DNA from: Saturnia japonica
Lineage: Eukaryota; Arthropoda; Insecta; Lepidoptera; Saturniidae
DNA: 64,000 bases
Reading direction: 5' to 3'
NCBI GenBank assembly: GCA_033032175.1
Contig: CM065307.1
Span: forward strand, 558,001 to 622,000
The position numbers and the translations under genes were made by a program. The notes beneath the pieces are model-generated. The model ran no database searches, was not told the origin of the DNA, and saw only the letters and a program-made list of their open reading frames with translations. Of this stretch, positions 53,395-64,000 are shown one piece after another (position 1 is the first letter of the stretch; every line of letters starts with the position of its first letter).

Positions 53395-53530
53395 TGGCGA
53401 TAGATTTTAAACATGAGGGTAACTAGCCAAATGCTATACCACCATGCTATGGTTTTTATCACGATATTTTCCTTCACCGGGCTCAGACTCATTGCGTGGA
53501 TTCGAATTTACGTCGATCCATCATTGCTTT
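53395..53530 (-). repeat. SINE family B, inner part with head
   Basis: 'ggcgatagattttaaacatg', 'ctataccaccatgctatgg' and 'ggattcgaatttac' (B box in reverse) continue the copy that starts at 52985. Confidence 0.6.
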
Positions 53531-53599
53531 CTACACAGAAGACTTTTAGACTTGAATTAACGCTATTCGTTACTATGTTTTTCTGTTCAATTTATTGAT

Positions 53600-54305
53600 G
53601 ACTAGCTGACCCGCGCAAATTTGTCTGCGTCATATAAGAGAAAGAGAGAGAGAGGGTTAAAGAGAGTGGCTCGTAGGCAACGTATTATAAGTGCCGACCG
53701 CCTCCAACATCATTCTGCATAATAAGAATGGGCTCGCGGTACTTGAACATTATTTTGCTGTCGAGTTATTTTAAAACTGTGATATCTCCTAAGATATTCA
53801 TTTAAATCAATCACTATAAAGGGAAATTTTATACAAAGTTAAATACTTGTGATGAATAACGTATTTATTTCGATAAGCGTCAATACAATGTATCTAAAAA
53901 CCACTTCGCAAATAATTTATTATTTTAGAACAAATTTTATTACCATAAAAAAGGTTATATTGAGTAAACCCTAAAAGGTAGACATATGCTGTGACGGACT
54001 TTTATTTAGAACTTTTTAAGAGAAACGATTGTGTGATAGTGTGATACACAATTGTAGCGTAACTTTAACAATTCCCGCAGCGCACGCAGGGAAAGCTCTA
54101 AAAAGAAATAAATTTCCCCGTTTTTGCAACATTTTTTATTGATGCTCCAGTCCTATTAGTCGTAGCGTGATTTTATAAAGCCTATCTCGATAAATGGGCT
54201 TTCCAAAACTAGAACATTTTTCCCATTCGAACCACTAGTTTCTGAGATTAGTGTGTTCAACCAAACAAACAAAAAACTCTTCTGCTTTATAATATTAGTA
54301 TAGAT
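53600..54305 (+). repeat. Lepidopteran repeat with 'ctagctgacccg' head and 'attagtatagat' tail
   Basis: About 700 bp from 'actagctgacccgcgcaaat' to 'tataatattagtatagat'. It includes an interrupted GA microsatellite at 53637-53656. Head and tail wording is familiar from abundant lepidopteran repeats, probably RTE-related (inferred). No open frame. Confidence 0.55.
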
Positions 54306-54499
54306 GTTATATTTCTAGTATGACTGTCTAATGTCTTGTAGTAGTTGTATTAGACTAGGAAAGGACAGTTGCAAAAGTTCATAATAAAAATATATCTTTA
54401 AAATTAAAACAAAAAGATCTAGTCCAAGTTGTTATTAATTATAGATAATTAAATCTGTATAACCGTTAAGTTACTAATTAATATAGCATAGAGCTGTAA

Positions 54500-54615
54500 T
54501 AGCGGCCGCGGGGGTGGGTCAGTGGCAGCGGGGGGAGGGCGCGGTGGCACGGTTCCGCGGTCCACTTGTATTTCGGGTTAACATCCGTGACTCCGCCCCA
54601 ACCTGCGGCGTGCTT
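54500..54615. other. Isolated GC-rich, CpG-dense patch
   Basis: 'gcggccgcgggggtgggtc' onward, with 'ccgccccaacctgcggcg' at its end, stands out from AT-rich surroundings. A short frame at 54654-54848 follows but has no recognisable domain. It could be a promoter, an untranslated exon of an unseen gene, or part of a repeat. Confidence 0.35.
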
Positions 54616-55129
54616 TACTGGTTCAAATACATTAGCTTTGAAGTTTTATTAGGATGGTGAAATACTTGGTCATCCGCTGGCTGATTTTTTACACGAAGGC
54701 TAGAAATACTTCTGAAGATTCAGTCAGCGACCGCGGCGGTATTCGTTTCCTATCAGATCACGTTCATAATTTTCAGCATAGCGTACCAGTTTCGGCGGTA
54801 CCGTTTCGGACAACGCTGGCCGATATAAAAAACAAAAAAAAATTGTAGTTACTGATCACGAATATTGTCTGTAAAAAATATCAAAATATGTTTCTCGTTT
54901 ATTGAACTAGGTTAACGTTTGGCTTGGCAATGGATGTAAAAGAAACTGAATGAAAACATGGTCATAGACACATTGGATAATAAAATGTTCTGCAGGAAAA
55001 ATATTAACGAAGATTCTGAGCATGCTGGCTTGCAAATAATACACCGTGAAACTTTTAGTCGATAGTATAATATTTGAAGGTTTTTTTAAATTCTTTATAG
55101 GTTTAATATTTAGTCAAAATTTCATCTGA

Positions 55130-55350
55130 TGTTCAGTAATGACGTGGCACAAGATGGTAGCACGTAAAGCCAAGTGGGAGGGCCCCGGCTCTCAAGTGCA
55201 TTTTTTTTTTTTTTTTTTTAAACTGACTACACTGTTAGCCTTAGGGGCCCTAAAGCCGCTGCGGCTTTTACAGCTTCACCGGACTTGGAAACTCTCAAGT
55301 GCAGCTGCTGGTACGCTTTTATACGTGCTTGGCGATAGATTTTTACCTTG
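55130..55350 (-). repeat. SINE family B, partial, carrying a tiny Jockey insertion
   Basis: 'aagatggtagcacg', 'gccaagtgggagg' and 'cttggcgatagattttta' match the 21350 copy. It is interrupted at 55201-55291 by a Jockey 3' end. Confidence 0.65.
55201..55291 (-). mobile_element. Extremely 5'-truncated Jockey insertion (~90 bp)
   Basis: 19 T residues (the poly(A) tail on the minus strand) are followed by 'actgttagccttaggggccc' through 'cttcaccggacttgg', the last ~70 bp of the intact Jockey 3' UTR. Three extra A residues lie at the 5' junction. A perfect 12-bp target duplication 'ctctcaagtgca' lies at 55189-55200 and 55292-55303. The sequence is almost identical to the intact copy, so it is recent. 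Confidence 0.93.
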
Positions 55351-55354
55351 ATTT

Positions 55355-57450
55355 TTAATTTGTAACATGTATTACACGGATTGTGTAAGTTATAATTAAC
55401 AAACCGTAACTTGGCGCGCATAAGCGAGTCATTAATTGTGACACATTTTAATCTTGTGAAGCGAAATCCTAATAATTTTCTTACACATAGCAACGTCTAT
55501 AGAAAAACGAACGAATAATTTCACTAACACAGAAAATAATGGACCACTGTACCCAAATACGCAGTTCACAAGTTCATCTCAAAAGGTTTTGTTTTCATTA
55601 TCACCAATTATCGACGTTTTTAAACTCGTCTGTATAGTGTATTACGCAAAACAAATCACTCAAAAGACATTTACTTGGAATCAATAATATTATTTATTCG
55701 AAAGAACAAATAAAATAATAACGTTTTGTACTATGAAAAGAGACTGAAGAAAGACATCTCTATAGTTGTTTTAAAATGTTTTCCCATAAATATGTTCACG
55801 CGGTAAATGAAAACATGTGTGCTCGTCAGAAGAAATTATTTAAAATGAACACTGCTCTAAGAATTGGGTTCCGTGTATACATATCAATTAAGACCATTGT
55901 TAGGGTATAGGTATCGAAAACCGTTTGGATAATTCGCACTAAGGCAAGTCCTTTCGACGCGGCGGTGTGAAACATTTTAGAATTAGCATAAGTTATGACG
56001 ACGGCAACTATAGTCCTTATACTATATGTATAAAAAACCCCGTCGAATAATGCGGCATGCGGCACTGCGGTACGTTTGATCGTATGGCGGTACCCTGCGC
56101 CGCGCCGTGCCGCGCCGCACCGCCTGAGTTCACCATGTAAGTTTACTCATTTAAGTAATTTTTTAACTTATAATCTGAGATAGTTAACAAACAGAATATA
56201 ATCTCTATACCTAATAGCACCTTCACGGATCCGACGGGATTTTTAATACATACTGTATACACCCCTATTTTGTGACAATCGTCGGTGAACAGTGTTACCA
56301 GAACACTTTTATCCAATTACCCGATCGGCCGACCAGATTGCACGATTTGACATTTTTCTTAACCAGAGACTACAAATTATATGAAAATTGTACGTTTTCG
56401 GTGAACCAGAATAGAACCGAATATTTTATTACAATGATATAGATTATACGTTTATAAATACAAAAAACCTCTAAAAGTAATTTGGGGCACTTCTCCTGAG
56501 TGAATAGAATCCTAAAACAATACAACAGCATAAGCAAATTACAAATACTACAGAGACAATGTCTTGAAACACATGTATTGTGACTAAGTGCCTAGGTAAT
56601 GTATTTATATTATCTTGATTTTAGGTACATTTAAACTTATTTACACTACTTATTTTAGCATGCCAGAGCAACCTTTAATTAAGACAACACTTAGATTCTA
56701 ATTTAAGCATGTTTTGTATTTTTAATTTTAGTGAAGTGTGTCTTGTTGGTAGATAAATAAAATAAAATAAAATACAATAAAAAACTATATATTATATTAA
56801 TGCACAGTTGAGGAGCTGCCTGTGATCATCAAAAGATGACAAGTCAATGGATTATTCGTTATCAGAACCTCCACTAGCAGAAAGTATCTAAACTAAGTAA
56901 ACATTTTATAATACAATGATGGTTCCAAGTAAATTCGTCTCTAAGGAACTCCGATTTTTTTTTGCGCACAAAACTGTCTTGTGTTTGTTTGCGCACGCAT
57001 ACAGTTATACAAAGACGCTTTAACAAGTTAATTGGGCGTTCGTTCGGCAACGCCATAAAACTGGACCCCCGCTTTTGTATAATATATCTATCTACATATT
57101 TATTATTTATTTCTAACGGGTCTACCGACTATGATTGGTGTTCAGGAATTTCGGAATAGATCTTATTCTAAATTATACTATACGTTGTTAGCATACTTCG
57201 GGTTCTACTATAAGGTTTTTAAATATCATCAAAAGATTCGTTATCTGGACTAACAATTTTAGTAGTTGTCTGAAACTAAACCCATCGTTCAATCGCATTC
57301 GAAAACTATAAATATTTGTATTGTAGTAACGATATTAAAGTAAAACATCTTAGTAACGATTGTTTGGAACAAACGAGACGGATACTCTTTCATATAGACA
57401 TGAAAACAGCGTAAATTAATAGCTAATGCATTATCAAACAGTCACTGAAA
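55355..57450. other. Non-coding stretch with one GC-rich patch
   Basis: The GC-rich patch at 56085-56135 ('ctgcgccgcgccgtgccg') resembles the one at 5158-5190. Otherwise AT-rich, with no recognised gene. Frames at 55826-56065 and 56874-57159 have no recognisable domain. Confidence 0.35.
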
Positions 57451-57454
57451 AAAA

Positions 57455-57722
57455 GCGTATTTTTTACAATCTAAAAGCAGAAACTTAGGATATTTCGTAA
57501 AAGCGAACTCATGTAATAAATTTCAATTAAACTATTTTTGAAGTAGGATTAATATTAAAAAAGGGTTATGTTTATTATCTTTTAAAGTTATTATTTTACT
57601 TATTTTGTTGATTGTGAATTTTAATGATATTGTACGATCTTAAAAACAAAAATATATTCTATTTTATAAATCATATTTCAACTAATTACATTCTGGGCCC
57701 AGAAATACCCGTCTCCTTTTCT
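57455..57722 (+). repeat. Dispersed repeat E, second copy
   Basis: 'acaatctaaaagcag' through 'aatacccgtctccttttctg' matches 23025-23285 in the same orientation. Confidence 0.65.
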
Positions 57723-57724
57723 GT

Positions 57725-58440
57725 TTTATCCATGTGTAACTTAGCAAAAAAAATTATCGAAACTAACTTTATTGCAAACTCTTGAATGACGTAAGCTTTG
57801 GGTGACATAAATCTTGAATAATACTTGTTTGAAATTAACAACAATTATAATTTCGCTTAATGCAATATATATTAACTTGCAGTAACTTATGATTTTTTAA
57901 ATAAACGAAATGCTATTTGTCTCATTCAATCAAGTGCCTAAATGAAACGTGTTAAATAATGACGCATGGTTTTAGTTCGTTATTCCAGGGCTTAATTTTT
58001 TTTTAATGCACTCTTCCTGTATGATATTTTCTCTTTTATCTTCATAGCGTCTATGATTATTTTTATTGAATTACAGCAGGAATTGATAATAATAATAATT
58101 AAAAAACAACAATGAATTATGCAGTTTGTCGGGAACGAAATGAAGAGGGAATGTCATGTAGAGGGCCATGGTCTCGAAATGTGGAATTAGGATGCCTTTT
58201 ATCCTACATTATCAAAACCTGACAGTACTGACGCTCTTTCTGTGTACAACATGATTGTTATTTAGTTCAGATGAGTGAAAACAAGTAGACCGAAAAATAA
58301 TATCTACTATTTTATGTAGATGTAGCATCGAAAACAACTTTGCAAAATGAAAACCAGATAAAATCAAGATATGCCGTAGTATTTTACGATCGTTCTGAAT
58401 TATCAGCTAGGTTGCTATGTGAGCAAGCTCGGCGGCCGGC
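57725..58440. other. AT-rich stretch, nothing recognised
   Basis: No gene, element end or tRNA-like head was seen. Confidence 0.35.
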
Positions 58441-58445
58441 CGCGG

Positions 58446-58508
58446 CGACCGACGACCGGCGACCAACGACCAACGACCGGCGACCGGCGACCAACGACTG
58501 GCGACCGA
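58446..58508. repeat. Heptamer minisatellite CGACCNN x9
   Basis: Nine consecutive 7-bp units of the form cgacc plus GA, GG or AA (order GA, GG, AA, AA, GG, GG, AA, then a cgact-GG variant, GA). It directly follows a GC palindrome 'cggccggccg'. No open frame depends on it. Confidence 0.85.
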
Positions 58509-58608
58509 CCTGACTACGGCTACACCGGATATGCAGATGCTATCATTATTGATATTAGACTCTTCAGTGATATATAGATAGCTGATTTTATTAATTTAAA
58601 ATATAATA

Positions 58609-59360
58609 GAGTAAAAGCTCTTTATTCGCGGGGTATATGTGGCGTAAATATGCAGCGAATACATAAACCGCGAATATGGAATGGTAATTTATATGGGATT
58701 ATAGGGGATACATTCTTAGGTGACTTAGGGAGATGTTTATAAAAAAAATAATTCAGTAGAAGTTTTGACCATATTGATTAATTATTATTTTCAGGTTTAG
58801 GCAATGGTTTAAAGAAATTTGTAAATTTTCTAGCTGGGCAGTTTTTAAAAGCTCCTTCAATTCAGATTAATATTCAGCAGTGGCATTAGCAATTTGCCTC
58901 TTAAAAATAAGACTTCGTCCCATAGACGGAATTTTTGTAACGAATGGAAAAATGGAAAAACAATACACGCAAAGCAAAAAATACTTTATGCCTAAAGTGA
59001 TAAGGTTAATTTCATTCTGTTTGTTTACATTCTCAAAAACGCCGAACGTGGCGAAGGCGGCTTGTGTCAAAGGCGGAGCCTAGACAGCGGCGATATCATT
59101 TAACAACATACTTTAGGCATAGTTGTAATAAGGTCTATTTTAATTTTTGATTAGTCCATTTGACGATTCCTTTAGAAAGGATATTCGGTTGGATACCCTA
59201 CACATTAGAATCCTTTTTATCAACGTGTATGTACCGGTGTACCGATTAGATCCGCGAATAAAGAAATCTTTAGCCGCGAATATAGGAATCGGGTCGCATT
59301 TTTTGAACCGCGAATAGTGAAAACGCGAATGAAGGAAGCGTGAATAAGGAGCTTTTACTG
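58609..59360. mobile_element. pogo/Tigger-like non-autonomous DNA transposon
   Basis: 752 bp. The right end reads, in reverse, 'cagtaaaagctccttattc' and the left end 'gagtaaaagctctttattcg', an inverted pair of about 20 bp with two mismatches. A TA dinucleotide flanks each end (58607-58608 and 59361-59362). Subterminal 'ccgcgaat' words recur on both sides. The CAGT start, TA duplication and 'ttattcgcgg'-type ends are Tigger/pogo traits. No transposase remains, and the open frames at 58867-59083 are shadows. Confidence 0.8.
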
Positions 59361-59489
59361 TATGTAATTACTTAGGATGTCGTGGCGTGGCAGTGAAGAC
59401 TGCCGATGGAGTGATGATCGCCGTTGATTTTGTATTACTGAATTAATGTGAAAAAAGTGTCTTAGGAGTGAAATTGAATGACTGGATAA

Positions 59490-59665
59490 GAAATATTAAA
59501 TCGGGGACGTTCTGAAGAAAGGTCAAGTCAAGAGTACTCTAAACAGACAGAGATTGATGATTATTAAGAAGCGAAAGATGTATGCTAGGTCGTAGCAAGT
59601 GGAAAGACGTAGTCTCTGCCTACCCTATTGGGAAAAAGATGTGATTTATTTATGTGTAAGTATGT
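59490..59665 (+). pseudogene. RTE-clade LINE 3' end
   Basis: 'gctaggtcgtagcaagtgga', 'agacgtagtctctgcctacc' and 'gggaaaaagatgtgattt' match the coding end and short 3' UTR of lepidopteran RTE elements ('KWKDVVSAYP'-type C-terminus). Only the tip of the element remains. Confidence 0.65.
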
Positions 59666-60019
59666 AAATACTATGGTACAGTGCTCAGTGTGCTTCGATT
59701 GTATTTAAGAAAATGCGTCATATTACTTTGTTAGCTAGCAGGGGTGGTAATTGACTGATCGCCATTGCAGTCATTGTAGGATATATTTCTATACTGTTTG
59801 TGTGGATACATGTGATAGTGATGTGTGGATTTTGTTAAAGAACAGCACAGTTTGAATACTAGAAATATATATAAACTAGTCATACCGTGTTTTAGAGTTA
59901 TTAAGACTTATAAAAAAATTAGGTAATAAATAGCGTTTAGGTTCTATAATAAGATTACGAAGTATATTACTGATTTGCCGAACAACAAGGACTATATCAA
60001 GCAGGTTTTACTGTCAAAA

Positions 60020-60090
60020 GGTTATTATGGATTATTATGTGAATGATAGTGATGTCTGGAAGTGACTCCCTCTCTGTGCATACACTAAAT
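60020..60090 (+). repeat. Short repeat, partner at 61165-61215
   Basis: 'attatgtgaatgatagtgat' and 'gtctggaagtgactccctct' recur at 61165-61215 as 'attatgtgaatgatggtgat' and 'gtctggatgtgattccttct'. Class unknown. Confidence 0.5.
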
Positions 60091-60114
60091 TATTTTATTA
60101 TTGTTATTGTATTA

Positions 60115-60375
60115 AGCAATTATGGTTCAGTTGTTAGCATGTACGGACACTGCGGCGATCGACGTGAGATCGAATCCCTGCAATGAAATCATCCGGTGAA
60201 CGAAAACATCGTGAAGAAACCCTATGGTTTTTCATACTATTATGGTGGGAGGGATTTTCTAATGCCTGCCTGGCCAGCTACCACCCTCAAGTTGAAATAC
60301 TGTCGCCAAACACCAATCTAGGTGTATTCCGGTAGTATTCCACTGGGCTTATCGTGTTTTAATTTTAATTTTTAA
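60115..60375 (+). repeat. tRNA-derived SINE (family B), full copy
   Basis: The tRNA-like head has an A-box-like 'tggttcagttgttagcatg' and a B-box-like 'gagatcgaatccctg'. The body has 'ctatggtttttcatactatt' and 'aatactgtcgccaaacacc', and the tail ends 'gggcttatcgtg'. Copies in reverse at 21345, 52985/53395, 55130 and 63230. No paired acceptor stem, so not a tRNA gene. Confidence 0.75.
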
Positions 60376-61309
60376 GTTTAGGTGAAATTGTGCCGACAAA
60401 GCTTAACGATAAAAAAACATTTTTAGATTTTATGTGAACATGATTACTATCGAAATATAATATTAGGCAATTCGATAAAGTATATAATATTTTGTCTCAA
60501 TTTCTACTTAATGTACGTACCAAATAATAACGAAATTACGTTCTTTCTTAATGCATAAAATATGTATTTTTCCAAAGCTCAGCAGTTTTTTTGTTATTGG
60601 TTATCAGTTTATATAAAATTTCCCACCTTCGAAGGTCTGTGGTCATAAATATATTTAAAAAAAACAACTATACCATTTTGACAACAAGTTTAAGTTACAT
60701 TTACCTCAGGTAAGCAATGCAATAAACTTTACCGATCCGTAATGGTAATGTTAGAACAAGGGATGAAGTTGGTGAACGTTTGTTCAATGTTCGTCGGCAT
60801 TGTTTATTGGTTTATGACACTGGCAATTCAGTTTAGCCGCATCGAATGTAGAATAACTGTTAATGTACCGCCAATTTGTTAAACGATTTATTAGAGTTTA
60901 GTTTATTATGTTGGCTCTATCCCGTTGCGTGAAGGATAGATGTGTCCGCGCCGCGTTCGGTGAACAATATGGAATAACTGTAAAATAACCATTTGTGGCT
61001 AATATTTGAGTGTGTAAGGGATATTGTAGCTTGAAACATATGAACTAACTTCTGTGTCAACAAATAAGGATACGGTAAGAGCCGAAACGTGTACAGGAAT
61101 CAGAAGGAAGAAAGTTCAAGAATCATGTTAAGCCAGTTTTAATATCGAAGGGGTATTTATTGGGTGGCTGATTATGTGAATGATGGTGATGTCTGGATGT
61201 GATTCCTTCTCTGTACATCTACTGAAAATGATAATAACTGTATATAATTTTATATTGCAAAACTAATTATAGAAATAATGTTGTTGAAAGTTGAAGGAAA
61301 TGTTGCGGA

Positions 61310-61460
61310 TGTAGTAAGCCCTACTATTGAGCAGAGAGGTCGCAGATTTGATCTCCGCTCATGAATGACTTTTGTGCGATAAGCCTAATTGTAACTTGTG
61401 TGTTCGGGTGTTAAACTTTTATACATGTATAGTATATCAGGTGTTTAGTTGCTACAACAC
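61310..61460 (+). repeat. Dispersed repeat with tRNA-like words, related piece at 61680-61785
   Basis: 'aagccctactattgagcaga' and 'agatttgatctccgctcatg', then 'cttgtgtgttcgggtgtta', recur in part at 61680-61785 ('cacatgattgacttttgtg', 'cttgtgtatctgggtggta'). Possibly a SINE. Head not resolved. Confidence 0.45.
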
Positions 61461-61789
61461 AAGCTTTGCTCAGTAGGTCATAAGTGGAACTGTGTACAAT
61501 AAAAAAAAGCTGCATTAAAATTTTAACGAGTTAGAAATATATAGCTCAGTAATGTCCGTGAATGCCACACAAGTCACGCTTAGGTGTGACTATACGCTGT
61601 ATTAAAAAAAAATGGGGTACGTCCTGTAGTTGAATTTAATTGTTGCAGACAAAAAACTTATTTACGACAAATATCAACTAGAGATCACGGGATATCAGCA
61701 CATGATTGACTTTTGTGTAATAAACATAATTATCTCTTGTGTATCTGGGTGGTAAATATTTATATAATATATTGGAATTACATTTTAAC

Positions 61790-63225
61790 TTTGTTACGAT
61801 AATAGATCTTTTAATGTGGTGTAGAGAAACTTATATTATAGGATTTTTTTTAAATACCCAATATTTATGTAAGTTAAATTTAGTTTAAAGTAAATAAGTA
61901 AGAACAAATGAGTCTTACATCTGTGTCCTCATCTCATAGTATATCTGTTGACAGCTCGGCTGGTACACAATCATCAATCAACGACGTTATGAACGGAACA
62001 TGTCGCGTCGTGGTGTGATGCGGACGCTCTATCTTTCAAGATCACAGTAATTTAGATTAATATGTTATAATAAAGAAACTCGTCATCATGACAAATTCGT
62101 TAATACGATGATAAACAAACCCGCCATCATTATAAATTCATTACGAATTATGCAAAATGTGACATTAAGACTAGGAGTTATGTTACAATGAATAATGTCG
62201 AAGCAATCTAACCAGCATATTACTGTACTATATAGTTTAAATTTTTGATTCAATAAGGCTGAGTTGTCTGATAACTTAGAATCTCATATACGGAAATTCA
62301 ACTTTAAACTACTTAAGTGTAACTTCTTGTATCGTGATACATAAATTGATCGAACTCATAATTTTTTTGGAACAAAGCGACGTTAGGTTTAACATCACTG
62401 TGTTACTACGCCTCTTCAGTCATTTAAACTAAATTGTTTAAATTCATCATTGCATTAGGTATATAAATATGTAAAAAAAAACTTGAATCTGTTACACCGA
62501 TACTTTAAGAACAGTTATTTTAGTAATAATAAAATTAAGAATGGCTTAATGAATTAGGTATGAAGTATGCCAAAAAAAAATTACATTATAAGACAATAGA
62601 AATAAATAAAAGTAATTTGTCTATCCTTCGAATTATTGACAGACATTATGTCAATTGAAACATATTGAATTTGGATTCAAAAAGTTAAGATGTCTGTATG
62701 AAATAATTATGCTTAAATTTTTCCCTATATCTATTACATATATTGAAATTAAAATAAAGTAATTGGAGAAAGTGCAAATTGCGCGTTGAACTCTTTTATT
62801 TGGTAAGTCGACAATTGGAGACATCGTAGTGATTATCGCACATTTCCATAATTAATATGTTAAACAGATAAACGGACAAGCAAAAGTATTCTATGTTTCA
62901 TGTATTAAATAATATAATATGTACAATATATTTAACAAAGAAAAAACTAAGATATAAATTACCATTTTTTTACGTTATTAAATCACATGAAAATTTACGG
63001 GCTAGTTTCTGTTCGGGTAGATTACATATGTAGTTTATCAGGTTAGGGTTATCAACTAGCTATAGATGGGCCATAGGATTATAGCTATGTACAAATAGCG
63101 ATTCCAATTCCGAGAAAAAATAACCTTCATCAATAAATAGTTATAGTATATGTATAAAGTCATATTTTCATTTTAAAACGTACATTTTCTATAGATTTAT
63201 GCACTTAGGTTTGACTACAATTTTA
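61790..63225. other. AT-rich stretch, nothing recognised
   Basis: No gene or element end was identified. Confidence 0.35.
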
Positions 63226-63229
63226 TCTA

Positions 63230-63480
63230 ATGGTAAGGTACTATGTAAACAAAGATGGTACCACGCTATTCTTACAAATACGAGTGGCTCTAAATGTAGC
63301 GGTCGAAAACACCCATAATTGTGTGCTAGGACGAAAGATTCTCAAATGGTAGTAACCAAACCTACTTTAATAATATGGTTACCTTATAAACTTTTCCTTC
63401 ACTAAGGTTCAAGTTTGTCGTAAGACTTGAATTCATGTCAATCGTTGCTGCATCCGTTCGCGCTACCACTGAACACTTCA
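63230..63480 (-). repeat. tRNA-derived SINE (family B)
   Basis: In reverse, the head 'gttcagtggtagcgcgaacg' and a B-box-like 'gaattcaagtc' are followed by the body, ending near 'aagatggtaccacgc'. Same family as 60115-60375. Confidence 0.65.
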
Positions 63481-63604
63481 AAAAGTCCATACAGCCGAAA
63501 CCACCGGAAAGTATTAGTTAAAGGCAACAGTGAACATCCCACATACGAGTAGCTCATCTCAAATGGCCTACAAAAAACAATCCTACATAATATTTAACTG
63601 TTAA

Positions 63605-63760
63605 TTGAAACTACGTGTCATCGGGCATACATTATTATTGCACAATACAGCATCATCTGGGGTGGGTCGAACTGGAGCATCGAGGGGTCACGGGGGGCCC
63701 GGGTGGTCACGGCCTCGTTCCGCTAACGGTGTGCGAAGTAGGACAAAAGAACTGTTTTTG
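63605..63760. other. GC-rich patch, unidentified
   Basis: 'ggggtgggtcgaactggagc' and 'gtcacggggggcccgggtgg' contrast with the flanks. Two overlapping frames cover it, neither with a recognisable domain. It may be part of a repeat. Confidence 0.3.
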
Positions 63761-64000
63761 CGAATGCCAAATCTTCTTGACAACTATTTATTTATTTTCA
63801 AGTTTCGACTTGTTTGGCTTTGTGTGCGGTATTTATGGTTTTATGATGCGTGAATCGAAGTATTATTGACATCGTTAGCGCATTGTTAAGCTGTTTCCAT
63901 TTAGGGGTAGTTTGCAAACAACTGTTATCTGTACGTTTTATTTCAAATCAATATTAAATCAAAAATATTAAAATTGTTTTACATACATAATATACTATGC

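Noticed and set aside
58446..58508. CRISPR-like array
   Set aside because: A 7-bp continuous minisatellite with no spacers, in a eukaryotic genome.
58867..59083. 67-codon ORFs on both strands
   Set aside because: Inside the pogo-like element. No resemblance to a pogo transposase.
60115..60185. Possible tRNA gene
   Set aside because: Head of SINE family B with four other copies in the window. No closed cloverleaf.

Overview
This is a eukaryotic, AT-rich nuclear window, almost certainly from a moth or butterfly. The evidence is a spliced FAM43-type gene, tRNA-derived SINEs, mariner, RTE, Jockey, BEL/Pao and errantivirus elements, and several short repeats whose wording I recognise from lepidopteran genomes. 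The only host gene I can support is the last coding exon of a FAM43A/B-like PTB-domain protein (16767-18115, + strand). Its upstream exon or exons were not found. Most of the rest is transposon-derived.

Left part (1-16.7 kb, probably intron or upstream flank of the FAM43-like gene): a SINE with a 10-bp target duplication, several copies of one ~500-bp dispersed repeat (called repeat A here), a Jockey segment truncated at both ends (7485-8955), and a dead mariner transposase (about 14.19-15.06 kb). Middle (18.1-33.3 kb): the 3' flank of the gene, a 548-bp inverted-repeat element full of TTCCG/CGGAA motifs, and a nest. The nest is an old LINE split by an unidentified ~1.16-kb insert, which is itself split by a complete Jockey element (25475-31247) with two intact overlapping ORFs and an 11-bp target duplication.

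Right of that lie two complete LTR retroelements with pairs of LTRs that look identical by eye. One is a minus-strand errantivirus (34699-42536; gag, pol, env, tRNA-Ser primer site, polypurine tract, AGCT target duplication). The other is a plus-strand BEL/Pao element (45425-51673; one 1722-codon ORF, CCGT target duplication). The errantivirus is the most interesting object. Its env reading frame has no ATG of its own, but a splice donor just after a leader ATG and an acceptor inside the end of pol would supply a start codon and a signal peptide in frame. Its Gag carries four FKFGIP repeats, and its leader carries AT-rich tandem repeats.

The last 12 kb holds hAT-like and pogo/Tigger-like non-autonomous elements, both with target duplications, more SINE copies, a LINE C-terminus, RTE tails, a 7-bp minisatellite and two GC-rich patches. 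No further host gene is supported there. The whole region reads as a transposon nest beside one conserved gene, with at least three recent, apparently intact retroelements.
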